Positions 42,655 to 53,486 of a stretch of DNA of 64,000 nucleotides are shown in pieces. This DNA comes from Paragorgia papillata (Eukaryota; Cnidaria; Anthozoa; Scleralcyonacea; Coralliidae): the NCBI GenBank assembly GCA_035771165.1, contig JAWNZC010000100.1:3367501-3431500 (forward strand), written 5' to 3'. The first letter of the stretch is position 1; every line of letters begins with the position of its first letter. Both the position numbers and the translations under genes were made by a program. The notes under the pieces are model-generated. The model made no database searches. It was not told the DNA's origin and saw only the letters and a list, made by a program, of their open reading frames with translations.

Positions 42655-42950
42655 TCCACAGAATAGAAATACAACCAGAAGTCCAACTCGATCGAGTGAC
42701 AACTTTTCCGCATTTCTTCAATGCGCAGGCGCGATATTTTTCGCCATCCGACGCCATCCTACGCAATCCTGGCAAGTTCCCCCGGCAGTTTTAACCTTTT
42801 GAAGGTCCAAACTGCCGGGGGAACTTGCCAGGATTGCGTAGGATGGCGAGGAATCAAGATGCGCGAGGCGACATGCGCGAGGACATAAACTTCAAAGGTT
42901 CCGACGCGAGTTGGACTTCTGGTTGTATTTCTATTCTGTGTCCGGTCTGT
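42655..42950. mobile_element. ~290-bp long palindrome
   Basis: CAGAATAGAAATACAACCAG and complement form the outer arms. CATCCTACGCAATCCTGGCA and complement form the inner arms on either side of a short loop at ~42800. It would fold into one long hairpin between the 3' ends of the two genes. Confidence 0.8.
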
Positions 42951-43505
42951 GTCAGGGTCAATACGCTTTTTTCTCGGCCCTGTAAGTTTTGGCGAGAACA
43001 TTTCTCAGTTGATTTGAATACAAATAAAAGAGAACTGGTTATCTTTATTCAAATATTTTGAACAATAAAATTTGTTGGAACATTACTGCTGGTTTTCTTT
43101 AAAGCTGTTTATCTAAAAACATAACAAATAAAAGCCGAACTGGTGTAAACAAGAAGGCCAAGAGCGACATGAAAAAGTTAACAGGTAAGGTAAACAGCAT
43201 ACTCCCAAGACGAAAACGCTCGAAGCTTAAAAATAAAATGAAGCAATAGCCATATAATAAATTCCTTATGACTCTCGTTTGCTCGGTCTGTACGGGAAAG
43301 TATTTACCCTCGGTTTTATCGCACAAACCTCGCTCCTTCGTCGCTCGGTCTGTACGAATACCTCGTTATTAATATACGGTCTGTACGAATTACCACGTTG
43401 TGACGTCATCTGTGCATCTATAACTGAACAGACAACGGGAAAATGGAATCTATTTGTTAAATATTAAATTTTAGTAGTTTTCCTTGTGAAGTACAAACTG
43501 TTGTG

Positions 43506-46500
43506 TCACTTAAGTCCATGATCGCTTCCAGAGGGGTTACATGATGGGTTTAAACCGTTGGGGGAAAGAACGCCTTGTGACGGTTGCGGATTCTGCACGT
43601 TCACATTTTCAGGAAACATGCCAGCAGTAACAGCGCCTGTAGCAGCATGAACCTGAAACGGATGGTAATACCCGAGATTTGGTACTGGTCCCGGCATTGT
43701 CACATTGGATGTAGATGTATTTCCAGGAAACCTTTGTAACATTTCCATCATTTTCATAGACTGGATGTTTATCGGGACGTTCTCAGTCGGATTTGGCTGA
43801 CCTGCATGAGCTTGAGGCAAGGCACATACGTTGTTGTTTGCCCCTACGGCATTCGGCCGCATGGGTTGAATAACGTATGAGGGCACCCTTGGACCTGATG
43901 GCCCTGGTTGCACATAACCAGTTGCAACGTTCTCGGTGAACTGCAAATGATTGTGCTTAGACGGTTGCACTTCTTGATGCATAACGGGAGGCAATGATCT
44001 CTCATATGCTTGTTGTTGTTGCAAGTTCCTTACTTCCGCCTGAAGTGCCCCAAGCTGCTCCGCTAGTGCTTTGCTCGTGACATACAGAGGGGCTACTGCA
44101 TTTTGTACAGCAATCAGGATGTCGGTCGGCGACATAATTTGCTGGCTGTCGGTGGGTTGTGTTTTCGCCTTCTTGGTTATTGGTGCATCCTTTTTCTGCG
44201 ATTTTTCTGCCTCCTGCTTCGAGGCATCGCCATGAGGACGTGACTTGGTTTTCGGTCTTGATTTTGGGTCGTGTTCGTAGACTTCGTTGACGGTAGGTGA
44301 CCTCTTGCATAGTAATTTAACAAGGTTGTCAAAGTTGTCTTCCTCCATGTTTTCTTCAGACTTCTGCGCGTCGTCAGCAACACTAATAGGTGCTAAACCT
44401 AGAACCACAGTGTGATAGGTTCTCTGCAAGGTGTCATAAACCTTAAAAAGCAATGCAATGGGCGTTAAATAAATGCAACATAAATCGAGAATAATACATG
44501 GATCTGCGGAAATATGAAATTTATTCGAGTGTTGATCAGGATCCTAATTCCTCACAAAAATTGAGCCGCAAACTCATTTTGTATTCTTGTATAAATACAT
44601 CGCCACGCCGAGCTTCGCAACCTTGAAAACCTATACATATATAGTTCTAACTACAGAAGAACGGTAACGTCATATACGGTAACTGGAAAAATTATCGAAC
44701 CCTGCATGGGTATAAATTTTCATGGAAATTTTTTGAGGTTTCAGGAAAACATTTCACTTAATTGAAATAACATTTACTTTACGTTTAATATACAACCCTA
44801 TAGTACTAACTGCAGGAATAGTAAATACTAAAGGCTTATTAACCGAGTTCGAGGTCTGTACGGAAAAGTATTTGCCTGAGGTTTGTGCGAGAGAAACCGA
44901 GGGCAAATACTTTCCCGTACAGACCGAGAAAACGAGGTTAATAAGCCTTTTATTATATGGCTTTTGGTTTGTTTTCTTATCTGTTTTTAGTTCTACGTTT
45001 GTCTTGATCATGTGTCGCTGTTCACTTTAGTTCTTACTTTTGAGCTTGTTCGTTTCGCTTCATGTTTACACCTGTTTGGCTTTATTTTTCACGCTTTTAA
45101 ATAAGAAGTTTTTATAAAAAGAAACACTGATGTTTCAGGACGTATTATTGTTCAAAATTTTCCAACGAATATATCTAATTCGCTTTTATTTTCATTCAAA
45201 TCAACTCAGTAATTTTCCCGCCAAAACTTGCAGGTCATTAAAAAGGACGTAATGCCCTCTCGCAGTGCCGAGAGGGCATTACGGCTTTTTCCGGACCTCT
45301 CAGCAACCAATCAGCGTGCGCCGTTTGGCGTAATGACCCGAAAACAAGCCCAGCCATATAATAACATTGTTTAACTACCTAAGTTACGTACTGTAACAGT
45401 GTTTCCTGACAGTACTTAAAGAGTTATGTAATTAAATAGTTATGTTGGTTTATACTCAATAGCTGAGTCAAATAATTACAAATTTTACCCACCTCGCCAG
45501 TTTTCAAATTTGTCTCATAGTAACTATTACACATATGTATTTTCCGCGGGTATGGAAGATGTGGTCTATATTACGCTGAACACAGCATATGCTCAAGGGG
45601 CATACCTATATATTGTTAACAGAACTACAAAAGGGACAGTATACAGCCGCACCCAAATCACGCTCACCCGCGATCCTACAACAGTTCTTTGGCCTGTCAG
45701 AAAACCGAAGTCGGACTCTGTAGAGCTTTGTTTTTAGTCGGTAATGCGGAGGAACTGAAGTCCAACAAGAATGGTTATTTTGGGAGCAAGAATCGCAGTA
45801 AAAGAGGAAAGGAAGCGAGCCATTCAAGGCAGACGGCGGAAGAAGTTGGCCGATTAAGATACAAAGAAAAGCATTAATAAGCAGTTCGACTTGAATGCAG
45901 AAATCTCCTCCACCCACACTCGTGCATTAGGAAGATTTCAACACAAGTTTATATGACGATACCACAGGTGGGAGAAAACAACACAACGAAATGGTATACG
46001 ATTCCGAAGATGAATAATCAGTCTTAGGAAGAAGGACGCCATAAATCCGTAACACAGGCAGAAAGAAACCGGGTAAGTTACTGCATGTGGGATATACTTT
46101 GTACGTTCTCAAATGAGTGGAATCAGCAAGTGTCAGTAACCAACCATCACCTGTTGTTGTCTGTTGTTAATATCAGGAATTTACGTTCGTTTGAACGTAT
46201 TGAATTAGAACGTAAACTTGTTTTCACAATGCATAGTAAGTAAAATATGCACAAACCAAGATTTTGTTATTTAATTCTTGCAAAATTTTACAGAAATTTT
46301 ACTCTTGAACACAGGTTCCCAGGAAGAAAAAACATTTCCATCTCTGCGACTAGATTTTAGTTATCATCAGGAATGCTCGTACTATACTCAGTGCATTGCT
46401 GATGATGATGACTCCAAAATCCATAAATATGTTTCCACTATGCGCGGAGCTACCGTTGTTCTGTACTTAAATATTCAGTGGTTTCAGTAATTACTGTGTA

Positions 46501-47160
46501 GTTCCATGCGGATTGGTTGATACATGAAACACTGTGCTTACCTCGGGCACTAAAACGAGGTCTAGCAACTCTTCTGTAGCGTCAAATCCCGTTATCTTTC
46601 TTATTTCAAGCTTTATGCTGTCAGTCTGTACAAAAGATCATAGTATACACACGTTATAGGAACAAAATGGCAAGTGTACATGGCAAACACACACATGTGG
46701 TATGTACATATACACCGCACATGTACAGTTCAACGGAGAAAAATGTAAAACATAATAAACACGTGCCATTTTATTTTCCGGCGGTTGGAGCATTCGGTTG
46801 CGTCGTTGCTTGACATCGAAGTCTTGCATGCGTCTATTTGTTTTCTTCTTGCGTACGACATCAAGCAATAAATCATATATAAAAATGTGCGAAAGAAATG
46901 TGTGAGTAAAACACACGCACATATGTTATACAAGCTAGCATATACGAGAGCAACAATCCTGCAAGACCATGTGATCCATACAAAACACACGAGACTGCGC
47001 CGGCTCGTCGGAAATGTACAATTGTCGCGGCGCCGATGTCGCTACGTAAGATAATACCCGTGATGCATGACGTTGGTATACATTACATGCAGGTTGTAGA
47101 CAAAGTCCTGGATGTTTAATTCTTGGTGATCAAACACAATTTGAGGATTTATTTCTCCAT
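43506..47160 (-). CDS. Alpha-kinase gene, last three exons (C-terminal tail)
   Basis: Exon 47087-47160 (GEINPQIVFDHQELNIQDFV), exon 46542-46625 (SIKLEIRKITGFDATEELLD), then the 311-codon terminal exon 43506-44441 beginning VYDTLQRTYHTVVLGLAP. The tail has a Lys-rich segment (KSRPKTKSRPHGD), a short coiled-coil-like region (ALAEQLGALQAEVRNLQQQQ) and a long Pro/Asn/Gln/Val low-complexity end. I do not recognise the tail. It could mediate binding to DNA, transposase or host factors. The frame is open to TGA. Confidence 0.7.
44835..44952. repeat. 118-bp foldback in the terminal kinase intron
   Basis: AAGGCTTATTAACC and GTCTGTACGGAAAAGTATTTG with complements. It shares words with 43260-43390. Confidence 0.65.
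45367..46541. other. Last intron of the kinase gene, no other gene
   Basis: AT-rich. Open frames at 45510-45917 lack splice context or family similarity that I can recognise. Confidence 0.4.
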
Positions 47161-47890
47161 CTATTGAAAGCAAACATTGACAACAGTTAGGATGGAGAAA
47201 GCAATATTAAATGCCTGCATGGTAACAATAAGATAAACTGGTCATATAGGTTTAATGGACGCTTGTTGTCCTGGAACTGGAAAAGTGCAGCATTTTACCA
47301 AAGGAGCATGTTCAATTTTCAGTTATATACCGTAGCTATAACATGTATTACGAATAGAGCATAAAGGTAAGAAAAGGAATGTATAGTAATGGTCTGGTCA
47401 AGAGAACATAAAAGTAAGAGAAAGAATGTATAGTAATGGTCTAGGCCAATGCTAATTCATCTGAAGTTAATTTTACATCTTGCGATAGCCAATCATAAAG
47501 GCTACTCATAACATATGACTCCCATCTTCATTTTTCTGTGGAGGTTAGGCTTCCTTTTGCGAAAACAAAATGGTGGGAATAAAAGTCTAAGGAGTGAAGT
47601 ACGTTTCGTTTCGAGGTTTTGTTAAAAGTTTCATATAAGATTTGAAGACAGTGACTCCTTTTGACTACAGTATAAATCAGTTTTATCGTTCCCAGGTCTT
47701 TAGACCAGACATTTTAATCTCTTTCTGGGCCGCTCAATAGATCACGAATTACGTCCGTGAATTACAGCACGAGATCTGAAAATAAGTTAAGAAAAATTAG
47801 GAATGAACTAGGGTCATTACTACAAATTTCCTCTTACCTATATGCTCTCTTGGCAGTACCCATGCATGGCGCTATCCATCATTAGGGACT

Positions 47891-48047
47891 TTAAAGCCTG
47901 GTTTCCATATAGCCGTAAGAGCCGGCGGCATGGCTGCGGCAAGGGGCGATGGATCAATCATAGACAGTGTTCAATTAGTCAGCAATAAAAAGCTGTATGC
48001 GATTGGACCATCGCTGGCTCTTACGGCTATATGGAAACCAGGCTTAA
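47891..48047. mobile_element. 157-bp MITE flanked by TTAA
   Basis: TTAA, then AGCCTGGTTTCCATATAGCC and its near-perfect complement, then TTAA. It sits in a kinase-gene intron. Same target type as 7493-7989 and 59460-60124. Confidence 0.78.
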
Positions 48048-48569
48048 GAAAACACAACGACCACGCAACGTGTTTGAACAATAGAATTCTATATCAAATA
48101 CAAAAGATCTTTTGCGAATGACGGTCCCAAGAGTAATCTTTACGCCGTCATGTACGGCTCTGTTGACAACGTAGAAAAAGCATTTTGACGTTGTAAAGAC
48201 AACGCGAAACCTGAGTAGTGCACTACAGAAGCCTTGGAAAAGCTTAACATTACTCTCGCGATTAACATAGATTGAACAAGTGTTTTTCTTCAAGAATCTA
48301 AGAACAAAACGAGTCCGTGCGATTATGTATCTTAAAATTTGAATGTATAAATACATCACCATTTAATACCACTGTTAAACTTTCTACCGTAGCCGTAGTC
48401 CGTTGTCTGAATCTTAAAGTCGCTATTGATGGATAGGTGATGGATAGGTGTTGAACGAAAACACGATTAATTTTACTCAGAAATAACTAACACTGCCATT
48501 TCGAATAATGCCGCCTATGTTGCTGCTCTATGCAGCATGTGTAAACCCTACAACGTGTAATACTCCTAC

Positions 48570-51500
48570 CAGTCGGTTCTTCCAATTTTATCCTCGTGCA
48601 ATATCTATTGCACTCATGGCCTTTGAAGAAATTAGCGAAGGCTGCACTACCGTAGTTTCCAACGGAAAACAGTCTAAATCAATGACAGGTTAGTATTAAG
48701 AAAGCTCGTACAGGGAAAATGTATTGTGTGAAAACTCATAATCTCAAAATACAACACTTGCTTTCTACTGTAATCTTACCTCCTATCGCATGTCGCAATT
48801 TCAATATCGGTTAGATAATCATCTGTTCCTATGAGAAAGGCATGCACAGTCGTTACAACGCACTTCATATTGTCTGTGAAATATTCTAACTGTAACATAA
48901 CCAGTATAGTTCCGTATATAGATCATTATCAAACCCACCTGTCTTCAAGCCATGCTATCACTTGAAGACAGTTGAATTTGATAATAATCTGCATCAGGTA
49001 TGTTATATACGTGATGATGTGGTTAGGTTTATTCAGGTAAATGGGGAGCCGCTCAGACCCCTGACGAGTACAGGCTGATATCGTGTATATACAGATATGA
49101 GATCACAATGACCTCTGTCGCTTAGGGGCTGTTCACACGAGACCGGGTTATCTCGGGGGGTAGGGATAACTCGGGGGCTAGGGTCAAAGTTGACCCTATT
49201 TCACATGATAAAACGCAACTACCGAGTTGTCCCTGGCCCCCGAGATAACCCTAGCTTCATGTGAACGCTTCACCCCGAGTTATCCCGAGCAACAGCATAA
49301 ATACGCATGCCTAACTTGACCCTACCCCCCGAGATAACTCGGGTGAAAGCGTTCACATGGAGGTAGGGATAACGCGGGGGCTAGGGTTACCCTATCGCTC
49401 CGATCGAATTATCCCTATCCCCCGAGTTATCTCGGTCTCATGTGAACGGTTTACTTTTTTAACATGGAAATAAACTAACACCGAGTTATCGCGGGGGATA
49501 GGGATAACCCTACCCCCCGAGATACCTCGCCTCATGTGAACAGGCCCTAACACAAACTGATACCGTAGATACGCCTGTTTCAGCTTTATGATTATAAGTA
49601 ATAGCATGCATGGAATGAGCTGTAATACCTATCAAACCTACCGTTTGATTCGGGCGATTTATTAAAATTCCATCGGGCCTTCGGTCCTCGGGAAATTTTA
49701 ATAGGCACCTTGCAATCTATGACGGCAGCGGCTATTAATACTCAATGTAATTTTAGTATCCAAAAAGCAGCAGTTAATTGTGACTACCGTATTCGGTATT
49801 GGAAGCTTGTTTTACGACCTCCAAAATGCATCATCGTGCAATGCTGCTAAAACGATTGAAGCGTCTGCGTTCAAGTCATAAAGACCAGCTCGTATCTTTC
49901 CGTCAGTTCCCGTCGTCCTGAAGACGTAGAAATGATCTCAGTGGCGATGTATACAGAACGAAGATGCCTCTAAAATTATTATTGCGAATAAAATTATTGT
50001 TTTGCACGAAGAATCATTTTGTTTCAGAGACGTCGCCGTCGTAGATCATAAATAGAGAGCACATTAGGCGTTTTTGAGACACGGACGGTGACTGGAAGAA
50101 CAGGAATACAATACAGAACTACTGAACCGCGTATTCTTTGAAAATACTTTTTTACCCAAAACAAAGGCTATGAATAATCACACATCTAACCTGTTATCTC
50201 ATAAGCTTAAATTTCATGTTTATTTAAAAATACAGATCCTTTATTTTACATTGTAATATAAATGAAATTATCCCACTTAAAATACAAGTTTTCTACTTTA
50301 AAAGTATGACTCATTGTAGTAAAACAACGAAGACAGGCCTCAACGTTCTAGAAGTTCCCGTGACGTCAGATGAAAACGCTCTATTGAATTAAAACGCCGT
50401 CCGTGGCAGTAAAACGTCTGTTGCTTAAGCTCTCTACTAAGGCCCTACTAAATGACCCTCATCGAAATGGAGGTTAATAGGGAATACACTTCATGCTATC
50501 ATTTATAATTATTATGTCTAATACATCAATGTTACCAGGTCACTGTGGATACAGCCGGTTCATACATCCTCTTAGACATAACAGACATGTTGTCCTGTGC
50601 CTGTGGATAACAATGGTCTGTTACTTTAGTCCAGACCAGTACTGACAAACGAACAGTTTGATCAATACTAATACAATCAGACCTGGACAACCTGATGGTA
50701 CCTGCACTTTTATACAGTTATGACATAATTTTAACAGCTCTAAAAAAACCTGTACATCAGACCTGTTACGTTTTTCCCGCGCGTATAACAACATAATGAT
50801 AATATAGCGCTAGCATAAAAAAAATGGAAATCTGCATTGGGAGTTACTTGAACACCAGAGATAAATTTATCATATATTTCATACCTTGAAGGTCAGTGAG
50901 CAACAGCGCTCCTTTCGAGAAGGACAAACTCCAATGTTAAAATGCCAGGCATTTCAACCCCATCTCTTCTGTTACTCCAGCCGCAGTTGCCTTTCCGGTG
51001 TTATTCAAATACTTCTTGAACACATGCACATTTTTCTTGGGCTCAACGCAGTAGGCAGTGCGACCAGACTGGCCAACAAGGAGATAGCATGGAAGAACGC
51101 TGAAATATAGGTATTATATGCAGATACGTTAATGCAAGCAATATTCACTGAACATCTATAACTACTGTATCTCGCCATGATTAGTATTGATCGCATACCT
51201 TGGGAATTGTCCAATATATGGACCTTTGTCTTCTTTAAAATGTGTGCACAAGGTGTTGGCTATACTCTGTGTTTGCACTTCCTATTATTAAAGAAATCAC
51301 AAATAAATGTTAGCGTACATGGCAAATATAAATGGAGCGTATAAAAGTCTTCACAATAAATTAAAAAAAAAAAAATTTCTTCGACGTTTCGGGCACTGCC
51401 CATATGCAACCAAGATAAAAACTATATTGTCCAAATTTAGAACGCGCTGCTTAGACAATGTTACCCCAGAGTAGACATTGCTGGTTCAAAAATGTTGTTC

Positions 51501-52671
51501 AGTAATGATTGCCACGTTGTAACAGTATTGCATGTTATACGCCACCAATATTGTAGCCTCCTTCGCAGCCGTTGTCCAGGGTTAGAGCGACCGAACCCTG
51601 GACAACGGCTGCGAAGGAGGCTTACCAATATTGCAGCAATTTGCGCTATTTTGGTTGTATAATTCAACCAACCCTAGTGAAACAGATAGCGGCATGCCGA
51701 TTTTACCATAATCGTTTGCGAATCAAAATTAAGTACAATTATAATGTAGCTAAAAGCGGTCAACATTAATTTAGTAGGTAATAGCGTCCTTACCAATTTT
51801 GGTGTCTTTAAAGTTTCGTTTTTTCATTTTAAATTTAGACATATAGAGTTTAATGGGCACAACGCATTATGCATGGTAAAATTATGATAGAAATTATATA
51901 TGCATTATGATAATCTAACCTTAACCCCTGACACTAAAAAATCCAAAATCTTAAACTTTAAGCGGGAAAAGCATGGTGAGAGCTTACGAGTGTAGTTATA
52001 GTATAATGCCAACAACCCGCTATTAATAACCACTATTATTTCTAACCTAGTAGTCCTCCATCGCGAATCTTTGTGCTGTATGCTTGCAAACTTTAATATT
52101 TAGCTGTATGAGTGTTGGAGGAATGATGGTTATTACATACAGTACCTTAGCCTCATGTGAGGAGGATAGTGCTTCCAGTTTGACCAAACACCGCAGGTTT
52201 TTCCCAAATACTCTGGTTTTCTGCTGCAGTAGCACTAGTCTAATGAGGCATGGTCCTTATAACTGGACCAATTGGGAGAACAGTTTCGATATGATTGATA
52301 GGGTTATGTGCAGTATAGAGTTCGTTCAACTTATTGTTTATAACAGTAAATTACGACATCTTCAGTTAAATTGCTTACTATGCAATGACGTGCTTAATAA
52401 TGACTGACCGTTCGACACAAGTAAACGTGATCACGCTTTAATGTATCCACAGTTTTCTTTAAGAACTTCTTAACTACAACAGGCTCTTTAAAGACGTCCT
52501 TGTGTTTCTTGTCTGGTATTGCCGTGTCCAATTTAATAATTGCATCGAAACAACCGCGAAGGCCCCCTTTTCCCAACAGGTTTCCTTTCTCCAATTTGCA
52601 TTGGGCAATGTCAACCCACCGGCCTACAAGTGTGGAAGGATCCACATCAAATGCCGATACGGTGAAAATGT
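48570..52671 (-). CDS. Alpha-kinase catalytic domain (five exons)
   Basis: Exon 52427-52671: LLGKGGLRGCFDAI (glycine-rich, GAxR-type loop) and EPVVVKKFLKKT (ATP-binding Lys). Exon 51199-51281: EVQTQSIANTLCTHF helix. Exon 50885-51099: AYCVEPKKNVHVFKKY (the family's CIEP block), then an in-frame TAA, then HWSLSFSKGALLLTDLQG with the catalytic/metal DLQG. Exon 48780-48828: GTDDYLTDIEIATCDRR (TDP-like). Exon 48570-48673: FSVGNYGSAAFANFFKGHEC then NRYC, the zinc-site HxC/C-C motif that closes the domain. Order, spacing and motifs match the MHCK/eEF2K/TRPM alpha-kinase fold, which phosphorylates Ser/Thr in helical targets. Confidence 0.82.
49133..49549. mobile_element. 417-bp MITE with ~50-bp TIRs (GGGGCTGTTCACA)
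   Basis: TAGGGGCTGTTCACA at the left and TGTGAACAGGCCCTA at the right, continuing through GGTTATCTCGGGGGGTAGGG-type arms. GATAACTCGGGG words recur inside in both orientations. TA (or T-T-A/T-A-A) at the ends suggests Tc1 or PIF/Harbinger type; undecided. Confidence 0.75.
49550..50884. other. Kinase-gene intron, no other gene
   Basis: A small inverted word ATTAAAATTCCATCGGGCCT/GGAAATTTTAAT at 49661-49702. Otherwise nothing recognised. Confidence 0.4.
51544..51633. mobile_element. 70-bp MITE with 10-bp target duplication
   Basis: AGCCTCCTTCGCAGCCGTTG...and its exact complement with a 10-base loop. ACCAATATTG is present at 51544-51553 and 51624-51633. Like the element at 759-860 it starts TAGCCT and makes a 10-bp duplication. 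Confidence 0.85.
52205..52325 (+). repeat. Single diverged copy of the 122-bp satellite unit
   Basis: ACTCTGGTTTTCTGCTGCAG...CCTTATAACTGGACC...GAGAACAGTTTCGATATGAT...ATAGGGTTAT follows the order of the satellite at 2021-2952 with ~25% differences by eye. It shows the unit also exists outside the array, suggesting a transposed or exon-derived origin. Confidence 0.7.
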
Positions 52672-53059
52672 CTACATAAAATAAATGGAATTTATCTTCC
52701 TCACACTACTATAATAACAAACCCGTTACTGATTAAACAGCGAGCGAAGAAAGCCACCATTAAAAAAGGTAGTATATTTGTTATTTAGCACTGACCAATC
52801 ATCTTCAGAAATTCCTAAACCTGCAACAAATTATGAAATTGGGCCTGTCAGCACACAGTCATTTTTTATTAATGCAAGAACTGGAGATGTTGGATGCAGA
52901 CTTTTGTGATCATGAACTCATCTCGCCAGTTTGCGCAGTCAAGACTGCATGCTCACACTTGTCGTAAGAATTTTGCCGTCTCGCCGTTAATGTTGCCGTT
53001 AATGTCTGAACTGCGAGTTGCCACACCTTAAGATTGGGCCACTTGTGTCCCGTCCTCAT

Positions 53060-53205
53060 TCCGTTACACGCAGTTTTTCTTCGTGCAACTTGCGTCGCAA
53101 AAAAAACAACGTTCAGGTTGCACGAGCACTTGGAGGGACGTCACACACTAAAAATGCTCGTGCAACTTGAACGTCGTTTTCTTGCGACGCATGACGGGGC
53201 ATTAA
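53060..53205. repeat. Foldback of the TTGCAACTTG family
   Basis: CGTGCAACTTGCGTCGCAAAA...and CTTGCGACGCATGACG plus GCTCGTGCAACTTGAACGTC are mirrored. Related to 37985-38410. Confidence 0.6.
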
Positions 53206-53486
53206 GACTTTAGCACGAATAAATCAACGCTTTTCCCTAGTGTGAACATATCTGTCGCAAGAATCTCTGAGAATCTGGGATAAAACTGTTGCCTAAATGT
53301 CGACCGTGTTTTTTGCGTATTTAATTACATGATATTTGTTAACCCATCATCTCGCTATCTATATGATAGATAATTATATAAAAGGGCAAGGACGCACTTT
53401 AATATTCAATTCCGGCAACACCTGACAAATTTATTCGGCAAAGTGGGCGCAAGCCCGTTGGTATGTTAAAAGGTTTCATTATTTAC

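Larger units (their letters stand above)
42555..45366. repeat. Inverted pair of ~80-bp ends spanning 2.8 kb
   Basis: TATTATATGGCTGGG at ~42560 is mirrored at 45350-45366, and CGCACGCTGATTGGTT is mirrored at 45308-45323. A second inverted pair inside (CTCGGTCTGTACGGGAAAGT at 43280, complement at 44910) uses the same ATTATATGGC word. The kinase gene's last exon lies between them, so the arms may be separate MITE insertions rather than one element. Confidence 0.55.

Noticed and set aside
48508..48693. Plus-strand open frame starting MPPMLLLYAA, looking like a secreted Cys-rich peptide
   Set aside because: It is antisense to the alpha-kinase exon 48570-48673, which has the zinc-site motif and correct splice phases on the minus strand.
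50886..51110. Plus-strand frame of 74 codons
   Set aside because: Antisense shadow of the kinase exon 50885-51099.
52788..52820. Short kinase exon ending at GATTG|GTCAGT
   Set aside because: That join would create TGA with the next exon. Ending at AATG|GTGGCT (52758) keeps phase and gives a sensible protein.
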